Positions 22,005 through 33,439 are shown, numbered from the stretch's first letter. The stretch is DNA of 64,000 nucleotides from Agrypnia vestita (GCA_016648135.1 JADDOH010002291.1:1-64000), one strand, 5' to 3'. Numbers and translations are program-made. Notes: generated by a model from the letters alone, not told the origin.

Positions 22005-22447
22005 TCTCTTTTTACTCCCTTTCTTTTAACTCGTAGCATCTGCTTGTCTACTTGTCGTCTTGTCTGCTTATCTGACGAAAAAAATTTGGATCGATTTTTA
22101 ACTCTTTTCCCGTGATCCAATCGAGCTGAAACTTTGCAAGCAGACTCGTGGCGACGATCAAGAAGATCTATCAAATTTCCGTTAAAAACATTTAATAAAT
22201 TTTTTGATTTTTCAAATTTTGAATGGTTTTTTTATACAAATTTTTAAGTTGTATGAAAATATTTCAACGCGTCTGGTAGACGCGAAATCTGATTATAGTA
22301 TAATTTTGGATTTTTGGAAATTTTTTATTACTCCCTTTCGTAGCGTCGCTCGACCGAAGCCCAACGCGTAGGTTAAGCGCCAAACCAGTTTCCACTAGTA
22401 AATGGGAAAAGGAGCATAATAAAAACTTGGTTTTTATGGTTAATTTT
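22005..22447 (-). repeat. Dispersed repeat family A, copy 6, inverted (variant 1)
   Basis: It reads as the reverse complement of the copies at 3863 and 17903: TTTTTACTCCCTTTCTTTTA at the low-coordinate end, then AACTCGTAGCATCTGCTTG, CCAATCGAGCTGAAACTTTG, ACGCGTCTGGTAGACGCG and GCCCAACGCGTAGGTTAAGC. It closes with ATAAAAACTTGGTTTTTATG. Confidence 0.75.
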
Positions 22448-22559
22448 TTAATTGATTAACACACATGTTATTCCATTTTTAAAGCAATCCACTTTTTAAT
22501 AATTCGATAGTCATAAATTATTTTATTACATAAATAAAAATAGCGATAAAAAAATTCTA

Positions 22560-22992
22560 AAAAAGAATTTTTTCGTTTTTTTTTTTTTTTAAATCGGGGA
22601 CAGACGGACAGATTGATAGACAGACGGACGGACGGACGAACAACGAAATTATCATAATTGTTATATGAATATAAAACACCAATTTTTATCATATTCGTTT
22701 AAATAACTGGACATGCGCTAATCATTATAAGGGTATTATCAAAACAAATTAATTTTATTACATAATATATACATATTAACTTTAATCAAAAGTTAAAGAG
22801 CTTTAGAGTTTTTATATTAAGGATGAAAAGAGATACTATATTTAATTGGAATTTTGAGGGTACATTAAAGTTTTTGTACGATTCTTAGAAACAATACGGT
22901 TCAAACACTCATAATATTTTAATTTTAAATTAATGGTAATAAAGAAATTTGTTCCAGAATATTTCGGCAAGACTTAAATAATTTGGCTTATA
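22560..22992. other. Poly-A/T and (GACG)n tract, then nothing recognised
   Basis: At 22570-22640 a poly-T run is followed by GGGGACAGACGGACAGATTG and GACAGACGGACGGACGGACG, and then AACAACGAAATTAT. This is the same LINE-like tail type as at 20036 and 33620. The remaining bases to the mariner copy are AT-rich and unassigned. Confidence 0.45.
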
Positions 22993-24107
22993 TTAGGTCC
23001 TTACATATGAAATTGACGTTTAGTATGGGAGGAACATAAAGACGATTTTTTTTATAATAATATTTTTATTTAATCAAAGTATGTACCATTGCTATCTATG
23101 CACTTTTGCCATCTCATAGGTAGTTCATCGATCCCTTTACTAAAAAAACCATTCGGACGGGAATCAATAAAATCTTTGAAGGCGGTTTGGACTGCCCCAT
23201 CGGAGTTGAATTTTTTCCTTTGCAAGGAGTTATCCAAATTTCGAAAAAAAATGGTAATCTGTTGGGGCAAGGTCCGGAGAGTACGGTGGATGTCTTAGAC
23301 ATTCCAATTGAAGCTCCTCTAATTTGGTAGCCGTCTGTTGTGCAGTGTGTGGTCTAGCGTTATCATGAAGCAGCAGTGGCCTAGAGCGATTAACCAGCCT
23401 CGGTTGTTTAGCAGCTAGCTTTTCCATCATGGTTTGCAGTTGCTGACAATAGACATCTGCCGTAATCGTCTGGCCAGATTTAAGATTTAAAATCCCTTCA
23501 TTATTGTGCCAGTTGAGTAATGCAACGCAGCAGTCAACGCGCATTTGTTGATTTGCTTCACTCAATTCGTGAGGTACCCACCTTTCAAGCTTTTTCACCT
23601 TACCAATTTGCTTCAAGTGGATTAAAACAGTTTTATCACTAACACCGCAGCCTGCAGCTAACTCGGATGTGGTTTGCGATGGATCCGCTTCCACAATAGC
23701 CTTCAATTCTTCATTATCAACTTTGGTCTCCGGCCGTCCACGGGGCTTGTTCTGCAGGTCGAAATTTCCAGAACGAAAACGTTGGAACCAAAAACGCACT
23801 GTGTTTTCTTTTGCGGCACCGTCGCCATACACATCATTAATCCTTCGAGCCGTTTCTGCAGCACTGGTGCCACGGTGGAACTCGTACTCGTAAATAACGC
23901 GATATTTCAATTTTTTCATTTTGTAAACTGAGTGACGCAAAGAAAAAAACAATTGAGGAAAAAACAAATGAATTATAATTTTCAAAACACAAATATATGA
24001 GTAAATAGCTGTATAAATTTGGATTTGGAATTCCTAACCAAAGAGAAGATATTTGAGATCAAATTTGCCAGTACGGCAAAACACCAATTTCATATGTAAG
24101 GACCTAA
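22993..24107 (-). mobile_element. mariner element, copy 2 (internally deleted)
   Basis: The ends TTAGGTCCTTACATATGAAA and TTTCATATGTAAGGACCTAA lie between TA duplications (22991-22992; 24108-24109). It is 1115 bp against 1288 in copy 1. Most of the difference is a 171-bp internal deletion, matching 15802-15972 of copy 1, at a junction flanked by the short repeat GATTTAA. The inverted ends are intact, so it could in principle be moved by a transposase from elsewhere. Confidence 0.93.
23070..23919 (-). pseudogene. mariner transposase, deleted and frameshifted
   Basis: The start at 23919 (MKKLKYRVIYEYE) matches copy 1 with single-residue changes. The join where copy 1 has GCGVS is in frame here, so the base inserted in copy 1 is absent. 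An in-frame deletion of 57 residues removes everything from after EGILN to LKSGQT, including TCDEKW with the first catalytic Asp. An eighth A in a run after HFF (about 23240) then shifts the frame. With the lost 171 bases added and the extra A removed, the length again equals 339 residues. The copy is dead, but its two lesions differ from that of copy 1. Confidence 0.93.
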
Positions 24108-24109
24108 TA

Positions 24110-24330
24110 TTAAGGCGAGCGAATTTATAATATTCTATATAAGTTACATTCATAACTGTCCAAAATTTTACAGAGAATAAACATTAACACTGAGAAAAAG
24201 CAAACTTTGATATCGCTTATATTCATAACTATTGATTGATGTTACAACATTTTCGACTCTTAGTTTAGTCAGAATTCTACCTGTAAAGTATTTTGACCTT
24301 CTGAAATTCTATTATGTCCTGTATAATATA
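24110..24330. repeat. Decayed MITE of the CAGGGTGT family
   Basis: It contains CAAACTTTGATATCGCTTAT, CATTTTCGACTCTTAG and CTACCTGTAAAGTATTTTGA, ending near TCCTGTATA. These strings appear in the same order in the MITE at 7617-7881. The left end is not clear. Confidence 0.45.
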
Positions 24331-24365
24331 TAAAATAATTAGAGAATGATAAATAATATAATTAT

Positions 24366-24390
24366 AGAAAATATATATATATATATATTA
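24366..24390. repeat. (AT)n microsatellite
   Basis: A run of about nine AT units, followed by AAAAAAGAGAGGGAAGG. Confidence 0.8.
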
Positions 24391-24598
24391 AAAAAGAGAG
24401 GGAAGGCTATTTTTGTAATTTTGGGCCAATGATAAATGGAATATAAATCTATATATGTATTTCCATTATTATTTGGTGGGTATCCGTTTAAAAGATTTTT
24501 TCGTATTTAATATGTTTCGGTATTTAGATACTCGTTTAATTGAATACATATTTTGTAATATTATGAACGCGATATATTAGCTAATTTATTGGGGAGGT

Positions 24599-24622
24599 AA
24601 AGTTAGGTTAGGTTAGGTAAGG
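24599..24622 (+). repeat. Short interstitial TTAGG run
   Basis: AGTTAGGTTAGGTTAGGTAA has three TTAGG units, the common insect telomere unit. Too short to imply a telomere; similar traces lie at 6814-6835 and 52430. Confidence 0.4.
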
Positions 24623-26479
24623 ACGTTCATTGATTAATTTTTCCAAACAGTGCTGTGACGCGCAATCTCGTTACGGTCCGGTCAATGTAAAAATGCATTT
24701 TTGTTTTTTTTTCCTTATAATCATATAATTAGCAATTTCCATGACTACTTTTATGTATTAGGATAAACCGATTGTAATTTTATTGTAGATAGATTTGGCG
24801 TATACTTTCATAATGACGGATTATTATAAATTACATTAACCTTCGTCGGTTCTTTCAAAACTTTAATAGTGAAAATATAAAATAAATATACTAAACTCAG
24901 TAACTCAAAGGTAACAAGGTTAATATAATTTATAATAATCTTTAAGTAATATAATTTTTCTCACCTTTTCAAGGTTTTTTTATACCGCCTCCCGAGAGAA
25001 ACCTTAGTACAGTTATCAAATTATATTGTCTCGTTAGTAAATTTAGCTCTCATAAAAATAAATTTCTTTTTATTATGAGAATAACCAGCTTGTTATATTT
25101 TTTGTGGGTCCATATGAAAGGCGCTGTTTTAATAAGTAATGTAAAATTATCATTTGCATTCATTCCTGCACCTCACGTGATACTTTTATATTTAAAAATA
25201 TTTTTTACTCTTGATTTTTACTGTATCTGTTTGCTTTCAAAATAAATATTAGATATCGATCTAAGGTGGTCAAATGTTAAAAAAAGCTACCTAACTCAGA
25301 ACATATATTTTTATATATCTAGCGAGGTAGGTTGTGGCCGAGAGGCATGCTTCATATTAACCTTTTTTTATTTCTATTTATTATATTTATTTATACATTA
25401 GATTCATTATGTTTTTTATAATAATTCTATGTTATAACATTTTGACAGACATTATACTCCTCCTAATATGAGCCAAAGCTCGAGCTTATGGGTGGAGTAT
25501 TTACAAGCTAAATTTAAGTATAAAAGCAGAAACCATTTAGAAGTAGTAATTTTTTTTATTATACAGAAACCATTTGAGACATGTGGGCAATGTTAAAATT
25601 CATCGTTGTCCAAAATCAAGGATTTGACTTCTTTCTTAAACTTTCTTATGTGTGTATGTATCCAAAAAATGTATTTTGTCTAATAAGCGCCTATAATGAA
25701 AAAAACAAGCAAAAGAACCCACATAATCATGGGTGTGTCGACTTGAGCCAGCTGGTAAAAAAACAGCTGGCAAATTCTGGGGATCTTGCATGAAGTCAAG
25801 ATTCCCAGTTCATTACGTCGCAATTTTCAATACCTCTCAACCACCATACAACAATTAATATTTAAAATGCATATTATTTTAAAATAAAATATTTTTTTCA
25901 ATTAATAATCTAGATATTGGCATTTATTTTGGCATCCCCATCTAGCGGAGTTCGATCACAATACCATTATTGACTCAGCACTGTGTCATCCAGCATATTA
26001 TTATCTTCCGACCCGTCTCAAATATTTGCCAGGGATGTGCCAAATAAATTGGCATCCATATCACCCCCTTTCCACTCGCGCGCTAAATCAGATTAAATTT
26101 TGTGTGAACATTTCAAACGGGATGTTCAATATTTTTTTCATTAATTTCAATGCTTGAAAAGAATTGATAATATGAAAAATTCAGCAAAAATACGTATTCA
26201 AAAGTGGGGATTAATTTCTACTTGAACTCGAATTTCGCTAGAACAAAGATTAAACCGAAATAAAAATTAGAATATCAAATAAGCTTGTAAAACGAAAAAT
26301 ATTAATTGTAAATTAATTGATAATTCAACTCGCAAATTTCTTAAAAGTTGACTGAAGACCATGATTTAAACGTGCCGATCACAGACATGAGGAAGTCAAA
26401 GAAAAATGTAAAGTAACAAATTTTTGAAAACCCAAATTCGAAAAATGAAAAACATCGGTATTGATAAAAAATATATATT
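24623..26479. other. No recognised gene
   Basis: Mostly AT-rich. A 70-codon open frame at 25581-25793 and a moderately mixed patch at 25960-26080 show no recognisable family. Confidence 0.4.
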
Positions 26480-26890
26480 AATTCCACACTGGACAATATA
26501 ATATGGACAGTAGGCCAAGAACAAATCCGCAAAATTGAGACCTTTGAGATGTGGTTCTGTAGACTCATACTGAAAGTTTCCAGGATGGATAGAGTTATGA
26601 ATGTAGAAGTGTAAAAAGACCGCGAAGTGCTGCAGACCATCAAGATAAGAAACTAGGAGTATCTTTAACATATAGAGAGAGGACAAAGTCTAAACCAAAT
26701 CGTCATCTAGGGGAAAATAAGTGAAACAGCCTAGAAAAACGCCACAACTCATGGTTGCGTAACTTGAGGGACTGATGCAAGCATAACTCAACTGAGTTGT
26801 TCCATGCGGCGATTAATTGAGCCGTGATCGCCAATAAAATCGCCGACCCCCGATTGAAGGTGGCACTATAAGACGAAGAAGAATTCTAAA
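26480..26890 (+). pseudogene. LINE 3' end with GRKKTSWLRN-type tail
   Basis: With a few frame changes the plus strand reads ETFEMWFCRLILKVSRMDR, then an AGCTG-free degraded part, then GVGRK/GENK-like sequence. Next come TTHGCVT/NSWLRNLRD-like sequence, TQLSCSMRRLI/LFHAAINR-like sequence and AVIANKIADPRLKVAL, and it ends in (GAA)n. Insect LINE tails commonly run EMWFYRRILRISW ... GKRGIGRKQLSWLRNIRDW ... LFRAA ... AxVIANL, in this order. The match is by eye and includes degraded positions. The 5' part of the element is absent and it is not functional. Confidence 0.65.
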
Positions 26891-26929
26891 GTAGTATATT
26901 TTTTTGGGTCACAATCCTAGGATTGGTCT

Positions 26930-27420
26930 GCACAAAGCACTCAATCTCTTCACTCCTCTCTGTCACCTGCCAGCCTCTCCATTTCTCGGTAGGCGCTACA
27001 TCTCCGATAACCAGGTCTATGTAGCTCGATCTCGGGCGGCTGTGTATACACTAGATATGTACGCCTGTATTTATACTTGATGAAAGTACTGGAGAGTCTG
27101 GAGCCTACAAGCCTCAGACTCGGTGAAGGGAAACTCCCCAACTATTCCTCCATGCGTTAGGGGGCGGACAACGTCACAGACTTGTGACGCAAATATAGAC
27201 AGAAACCGAACGCTGGTCGGTATAAACTGGCTTCCAACCTTTCCTCCTGGATAAAGTTAGACAGGGCACTCTTATGTCCTGGGGGACAGAAAATCTCCCT
27301 AAAGGCGGAAGAACCTTCGTGGTCAACGGCATAGAATGTGGAAAGTAAAAGGGAAAGTACCACATTAAAGGCCCACGTATCATCCCAAGGAACAACTATA
27401 TATATTACCTATTCTCAGAA
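26930..27420. other. GC-richer block of unknown origin
   Basis: About 490 bases are clearly GC-richer than their flanks, with open frames on the minus strand of 63-73 codons in overlapping frames (26950-27395). No conserved motif was recognised. Sharp composition edges and the adjoining LINE tail suggest transposon-derived sequence, for example the 5' or middle part of a retroelement, rather than a host exon. Confidence 0.35.
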
Positions 27421-27514
27421 TTCTGCAGTGGCAAGTTATATTCCATAATGATACCATTACCAAGTAGGCACTCTTTTGTTTCTAGTAGGTGGATGTATAT
27501 TATTCATGAATTAA

Positions 27515-27650
27515 GATAAATTATTGAAGTCTCACAGCTACAAACATCAGAAAAATGTGTGTAAGTATTTTTTAGAAAGGCCTATAGTATCTGTTACGAC
27601 CTGTACGATCTAGTTTAAGTGATCACTGTACACAAAGCAAAGTAAAACAA
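27515..27650 (+). repeat. Family R repeat relic
   Basis: GAAGTCTCACAGCTACAAAC, then TTACGACCTGTACGATCTAG, then TTTAAGTGATCACTGTACAC, matching the family R order at lower identity. Confidence 0.5.
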
Positions 27651-28140
27651 TATCAAATTTTTTCATCCAATAAAAAGATTTTTACACACGTAAATAGCTT
27701 TGTAGCTGTCCGACTTCTATAATCGATCTTAATTAATAAATTATTCCTCTGCAGATAAATACAGTAATTTTGTTCCAGAACATACATATAAAAATATTGT
27801 TTTTATATTGATCATGTTTAAGAGTGCAGGTCAGTCACTTAATTAAATATGTTGAAGAGAAAATTAAGTCAGTAATATATCAATTTTGAGATGGTAGATG
27901 GATGGTCCCTCTTATCACCGGGTAAAATTAATAAGTTATTAATTTTACCTGATAACAAGAGTAACTGCTTCTCATGAAATTAAAGAAGTGATGAATAAAA
28001 CAAATATTGTGTTTGTCGTACAAACTTTAAATAAAATAAATTTTAAAATTAAATGTTGCACCATGAAGTGACTGTCAAATCATTCACTGATATTTAAGTA
28101 TTTATCATAAAATTGTAAATTTCGTATTCTGTGTAATATA
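27651..28140. other. No recognised gene; short hairpin
   Basis: AT-rich. TAAAATTAATAA and TTATTAATTTTA around 27924-27948 form a small palindrome flanked by ATCACCGGG/CCTGATAAC. No gene. Confidence 0.4.
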
Positions 28141-28516
28141 TAGTGCGTCCGGTGACCGGTATTAGAGCCATTTATAACATAAAATATGATAAATTTCATC
28201 GGCAGAATACCCCCTATATATCATTATTCTTCAGCCATAATAAAATGGAAACGGTGTATCAATTTACTTATATCTACCCATATAGAGGTTCTATAATTAT
28301 CAAAAAGATCTCATTTGAAAGATAAAATAATAAGGATCAATATAAAGTTAAGTATTTTACCAAAATTTAAAAAAAGAGACCAAAAATAATTGTTAAAAAA
28401 ATTTACGAAAAAAAACATGTTTTTTTTTTACATATATACTACGTGTTTAGTCCATAAAATTGATCAGATTTTATCCTACGAGTATTAAAGGCTCCGATAC
28501 CGGTCACCGGACACTA
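28141..28516. mobile_element. 376-bp element with ~27-bp inverted ends
   Basis: The left end TAGTGCGTCCGGTGACCGGT plus ATTAGAGCC matches the inverted right end TAGTGTCCGGTGACCGGTAT plus CGGAGCC, with a 2-base length difference and few mismatches. Each end also has an internal palindrome around GGTGACCGGT. The flanks allow a TA duplication. There is no coding sequence. It is probably a non-autonomous DNA transposon of unassigned superfamily. Confidence 0.7.
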
Positions 28517-28839
28517 ACTAGATACACTATACATATGACATATCTTTATCCATCTAACCATTGTAAAATATATTTTTTAAAAATTAAATTATAAGAATGA
28601 AGGGGATTATTGAATGCAGGGTTGAGATTCTTGTTTTAATATATAATAGTGATCTACAAACGGATGGAATAAACAGAGAATCGCGAAGATGGTATGATAT
28701 TTACGGCGGTTTTAATATATGTAGATTTTGATGCGACGCCACAAGCAGTAAAAATACCCCCTTTCGACCGTACACGTGAAACGTGAATAAAAAAACTGTT
28801 TAAAAACACATTATTTGTCGAATAAATAACCAAATGAAA

Positions 28840-29130
28840 GAGTTCCGCGTGACAAATGGCGTCCAGGCAGCGCGGGGCACATTTCCCCGCGAATTTATGA
28901 AGTTCCCGAGTCCGTGGAGGCTTCGAGGCTGGAGGTCCCGCCGATATAAAAGTGTGCCCGCCATGAATCACGCCCCGCCCACGGGCCGCTCATAAAACTT
29001 AATCGCTCGAGATTCGCCGCCCTGACGAGCCGCCCTTGGGTGGTAAACCCTGCTTAAAAATGGATAAAGTGTTCTGTTTGGTTATTTGCTACCGCGCGTA
29101 TTAACGGTAGTTATGCTTTTAATGTGCCGA
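28840..29130. promoter_or_regulatory. GC-rich, unique island; candidate regulatory element
   Basis: A sharply bounded GC-rich stretch in AT-rich DNA, with no match elsewhere in the window. It contains CGATATAAAAG (TATA-like), CACGCCCCGCCCAC (GC-box/KLF-like), CATAAAACTTAATCG and GAATTTATGAAG (homeodomain-like AT cores), and a mixed tail to about 29130. A minus-strand open frame (28971-28654) covers part of it but has no family resemblance. The composition resembles conserved non-coding elements near developmental genes. Promoter or enhancer use is inference only. Confidence 0.3.
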
Positions 29131-29820
29131 GTTTATTATTCTCTTCATCATAATCGCGCTACACCACTGGAATGCACCGACATGTAGATGTTTTTAAATA
29201 TACCCATCAAATAATATAGACAATTTATAATTTATATTGCGCTATATTTGAAAAAAAATGAACGAAACTAGACTGGAGATGGCAGAAATGCACGCGAAAA
29301 ACGGACTAAAACGTGAGAGGTGTAATACACAAAATAGCTGTATGCAATTAATAAAAATAAAGTAAAGTTTCCAAAAACGATTAATGTCAAATACTGGAAA
29401 TTTTATAATTTATTTTGAAAAAATCGCACCTCTAATCTTCTATGAAAAGTCAATAATTTGTATTTTTGAGTTGATAATTTTGAAATATTGAAAGCATTAA
29501 TTACTAACTAACTTACCTTATCATATCATATTAAAAATATCATATCACAAAAAATAATGAATAATCATGACAGAAAATACAGTGATTTTTCATTATTTTT
29601 TAAAGTATTTAAAATTATTAAGTATTTATACAACATTAAAAACACTATTCCTGACATGTTTTTTTTTAAATAGAAGATTACATTTTCAGGACAAATAATA
29701 ACATGAGATATAGTATTTGGCCACACACAAATAAGAACTGGCACTGTGTAACATACCCAAAGAGATGCTGAAAATAGGCACACGGAATGTTACGAGTTTA
29801 ACCGAGAAAGAGTGAAAAGT
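29131..29820. other. No recognised gene
   Basis: AT-rich DNA with no feature I can support. Confidence 0.4.
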
Positions 29821-30085
29821 GCTGACATAAGGCACACACTCGGCATAGAGCATTACAAATGAGGTAGCTTGGACATGTGTTCATGGAGGAGCGACTTCCA
29901 AGAAGAATCCTCTTGACAACCCCGGAAGGAAGACGGCCAGTGGGTTGCCACAGATTAAGCTAGGAGAAGCAACGAAAATCCAAAAATGACAACAGAATGG
30001 GTCGACTCATGCGGAAGCAGCGCAAGACGGGGGATATAGATATACCTTGTAGAGTCTTTGGGCCCTTGACCTATTTACAAGGAGA
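29821..30085 (+). pseudogene. LINE 3' end, GRRPVG-type tail
   Basis: One frame approximates MRxLGHVFMEERLPRRILLT followed by TPEGRRPVG, the C-terminal LINE tail (usually LRWLGHVERM, then GRRPVGRPRLRW). The sequence GTCTTTGGGCCCTTGACC, TACAAGGAGATGAAGATGAT then gives the 3'UTR and (GATGAA)n tail. The same tail recurs at 35880-36015. It is 5' truncated and degraded, so only 3' sequence remains. Confidence 0.65.
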
Positions 30086-30194
30086 TGAAGATGATGACAA
30101 AAAAGAAAATATGCAAAAAAATGATTTTTTCATAAAATTAATATGACGGAGAAAAACTAAAATCATATTCGTATTCATCGATCCCGAAATAGTA

Positions 30195-30315
30195 AAGATG
30201 GAAACAACGAAAATCGTGTCGACCTGCGTAATTTACCGCAATTACCGGTAATTAGAAATTTACATACCGGTAATTCGGTAATGGAATAAAGCCATACTGA
30301 CGGGTAAATCGGTTT
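30195..30315. repeat. Cluster of ACCGGTAAT/ATTACCGG motifs
   Basis: TTACCG, ATTACCGGTAATT, ACCGGTAATTCGGTAAT, GGTAAATCGGTTTACC occur within 90 bases and can form nested hairpins. It could be a small foldback repeat or a cluster of binding sites. There is no independent support for either. Confidence 0.35.
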
Positions 30316-30677
30316 ACCAAAAAGCGGCAACGCTTGCTCTAATGTGCATTTGTATCGCGGAAGTTAGGCGTTGCTCAACATTCACTTGTTTTAAAGTGGG
30401 GCTGTTCATTCTGCGAGCCTTTCATGTGATCTTTCTCTGCCTTTCTTTTCTGTCTTGTTTCCTTATTTTCATCACGTCAACGTCTTTTCGATATTTCGAT
30501 AGAATCAGTTTTCACTACATAATTATGTCCGATAGCATGCTAGCTACGAAGATTCTGAAAATTTATTTAACACATTGACATTGACTTGCCGTAGAAATGT
30601 ACCGGACTCAATAATGCTATTTAAAATCGCTAGTCGATATCGCTGATCTTCTTCAACGTCTACCATTTAATATTCTA

Positions 30678-30735
30678 AATCGCAACCAACTTTTCATCTC
30701 CCACTTTGTAGGGAGATGAAAAGTTGGTTGCGATT
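30678..30735. repeat. Perfect 25-bp hairpin with 8-base loop
   Basis: Arms 30678-30702 and 30711-30735 are exact reverse complements (AATCGCAACCAACTTTTCAT ... and its inverse), with loop ACTTTGTA. The size would suit a short-stem hairpin RNA or a very young foldback insertion. A typical animal pre-miRNA stem is longer and has mismatches, so a foldback repeat is the simpler reading. Confidence 0.75.
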
Positions 30736-33313
30736 GCTTTCCTTCACCTACATAGCCATAACCTCATTTAACTTAAATTACAACCACATTGATATTTTTA
30801 ATTCGACTATCTGGGACATAAAACGAAAATTAATTTCACAAACGCACCCAATATAGTTCACTCAATTTATGTTCCTACCTATTTCCACCCTTCGTTCCTT
30901 TATCCTAATCCTGCGTTCCACTCTACCCACCCCGCTCAACATATTTTGTAACCAAAAATTAACTTATATTGTCACTTTGCTTATATCATTAACAATCATT
31001 AGTGGAAAGTTCCCAATTGGCATTCTTTACCATTTTTTTTAATAATATGTATGTTAATTTAAAGATTTGCTATCAACTTTCCCAAAGATAAATAAATAAA
31101 TAAATACCACGCTCTTTACTGAGTGGAGTGGAGACAAGCCTCAGGGATGTGAAAATCTCTCCCCCAAAATAAAGTTTTTGTCGCCTCGAAATTGTGATTT
31201 AATTATTTTTAGGGAATTTCGCTGTCGTCGATATGCAAAAAGGATGGAGAAATATATTGATTGATTAGAGCCTTTTGATATTGTTATTTTTATTTAATTG
31301 CTTTTTTAATCTACTTTGTTTGATGTTTATTTAAATTTGCATCTCTTTTCCACGTCGAAATGATACATGTTAAAGATTGTTTTAAAATTAATTTTATTAA
31401 CATATAAAGATAATATTATTAAAAAGGCACTTTGCATAAAATTACTTTATACTGAATTTTCAACATATTTCTGGGCTAATTTTTTCTTCATATTATAATT
31501 TGAATTACAAGTCATTAACAAAAACAAAAAATAATATTGGAATTGTATACAAATTTAATAGGCAACTTTCGGCAAAGAGGATTGCTTTTAATAATTTCTA
31601 AAATTTATAATTTATCTCACTGTAATTTTACATTATTTGTATACAAAATTTCTAAGCCATTATTTATACCAAAATGACAATTTAACTCCAAAATATAATT
31701 TAAAAAATTCAGAACAGTTATTGCTATTTAAACATCTTAATTAAGAATCACTTGATTAATATACATTATTAAAATATAATACAGCACATATATCATAGGA
31801 AATAAATTAATAAAACGTAGTTATTATTATAAATATTTATTTGCGAAGTCTCGGTTTCCATTTTATTGCACTTTTGTTTTCTTGCCTAAGAGATTAATTT
31901 GTATCACAATAGTACTAAATTAAATTTATGATAACCAGGAAAATCGTTTCTTTAGTATTTATTTATTTATTAATATGGAGTATTAATAAGTTCACAATTT
32001 CAATACCTTGAATTATTTTAACTGGAACTCAATTACGAACGACTCCTGTAACATTAAAATTTCAAATCTTAAAACGCTAAGCTAATCAACGGTGAGGCAG
32101 GAAAATAAACGATAAACAAAAGAAAGCACATAATAATACAAATAATTTTTAAAGCAACACTTTCCCAAACATCGCTTTCTTGATAGTATTTGAACTAAAA
32201 TTGAATATATATCAATACTTGTGCGGTTCACTAGCTCATTACTAAACCTACTTTCACGTAAAATCAAGGTTTTCCTTTGCGATTTCCTATGATATTTTGG
32301 AATTGAAAAAGGATGCGACTGTTATGTTGAATACTTAGGGATCCCAATGCTAATATTTTCCAGAAGATATAGACAGTTAGTTTTGCCAGAGATTAATTTT
32401 ATTAAAAACATTATGTCGGAATATTCTCTTCTTAGTATAAATGGAATTTATTAATTATTTGTATTATTGTATTAATAAATAATTACTGGAATTTTGAAAC
32501 GACCAGCGTTTGTTTTGTAACAATTTTAAATAAAGAGATAAATCCTAAAGTGTTCATGATTTCAATAATTTTAGAATGGGTAGTTCCAGAAAGAATACAT
32601 ACGATAAATTTGTATTTTTTTGTATACTTGTACATTTTTTGACTTGATATATCTCATGTTATCAAGTCAATGTGTAAAATTTCAGCTCGATTGGATGACG
32701 GAAAGTCATTTTTTAAAATAAATTTTCACTTCCAAGATTTTTCTGGGTTTGCCGCGGTGAAGTTAATGAAAAGGACTCAAAATATATAAAAATATGAACA
32801 AATTTTTATTTTACCATGATATATTATAAACAAATATATTATTAAATAAACAGGTCAATTACAAGGTTGTATCTCTTTTTTTTTTTAAATGTAATCTTGC
32901 CAATGATGATGACCAGAAGTAAATTAATTAGTATGTCATTAAAATATTTTCATGGCTGTACTAAAAGCAATTCGTTGGCACAATAAACATCTTTTGCACA
33001 GAAGAATCTTTAAAAATTCATTTGATTTAAATTATAAATCGTCACCTCGAAATATAATTTAATATTATCTTACACTGTTGTTACCTTGACATCCATCCCA
33101 ACTATCAGAAGCTACTACGTGGTTCATTAATCTGTGCTCAAAACCAAAATTTCAAATAAATACCTCTGAAGTATTCAGAAAACAAAGCCCGTCAAGAATT
33201 TTGTCTAGTAAAACATTTGTTTTGATTCTTCAATGATTAAATTTCACGGTAAGTAGCTCTATACTAAGTAAGTATATAAAAAATCTGACCACGTGTTCTC
33301 AAACAACGTATTG
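30736..33313. other. No recognised gene
   Basis: A long AT-rich stretch. CAGCTCGATTGGATGACGG near 32680 resembles the internal string of family A and may be a relic of it. Nothing else is supported. Confidence 0.4.
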
Positions 33314-33316
33314 TTA

Positions 33317-33416
33317 GGCCGGCGCCACACTATGCGGTGTTTCCGTAGAAATGAATATAGCGGCATTCCGCGACCGAAAGGACGCGACAGAATAACCGCG
33401 CAGTGTGGCGCCGGCC
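33317..33416. mobile_element. 100-bp MITE with TTA duplications (PIF/Harbinger type)
   Basis: The ends GGCCGGCGCCACACTATGCG and CGCGCAGTGTGGCGCCGGCC are inverted with one or two mismatches. TTA stands on both sides (33314-33316; 33417-33419). The GGCC-rich ends and 3-bp TTA duplication match the PIF/Harbinger pattern, as does the 699-bp element at 13861, whose ends are similar (GGCCGGCCGCAC). It is non-coding and extremely short. Confidence 0.8.
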
Positions 33417-33439
33417 TTAAGGAATGGCGGCTGCTTATT

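Noticed and set aside
24599..24622. Telomere or subtelomere
   Set aside because: Only three TTAGG units, surrounded by ordinary DNA.
30678..30735. Canonical microRNA precursor
   Set aside because: The stem is perfect and only 25 bp; animal precursors are longer with mismatches, so it is listed only as a hairpin.
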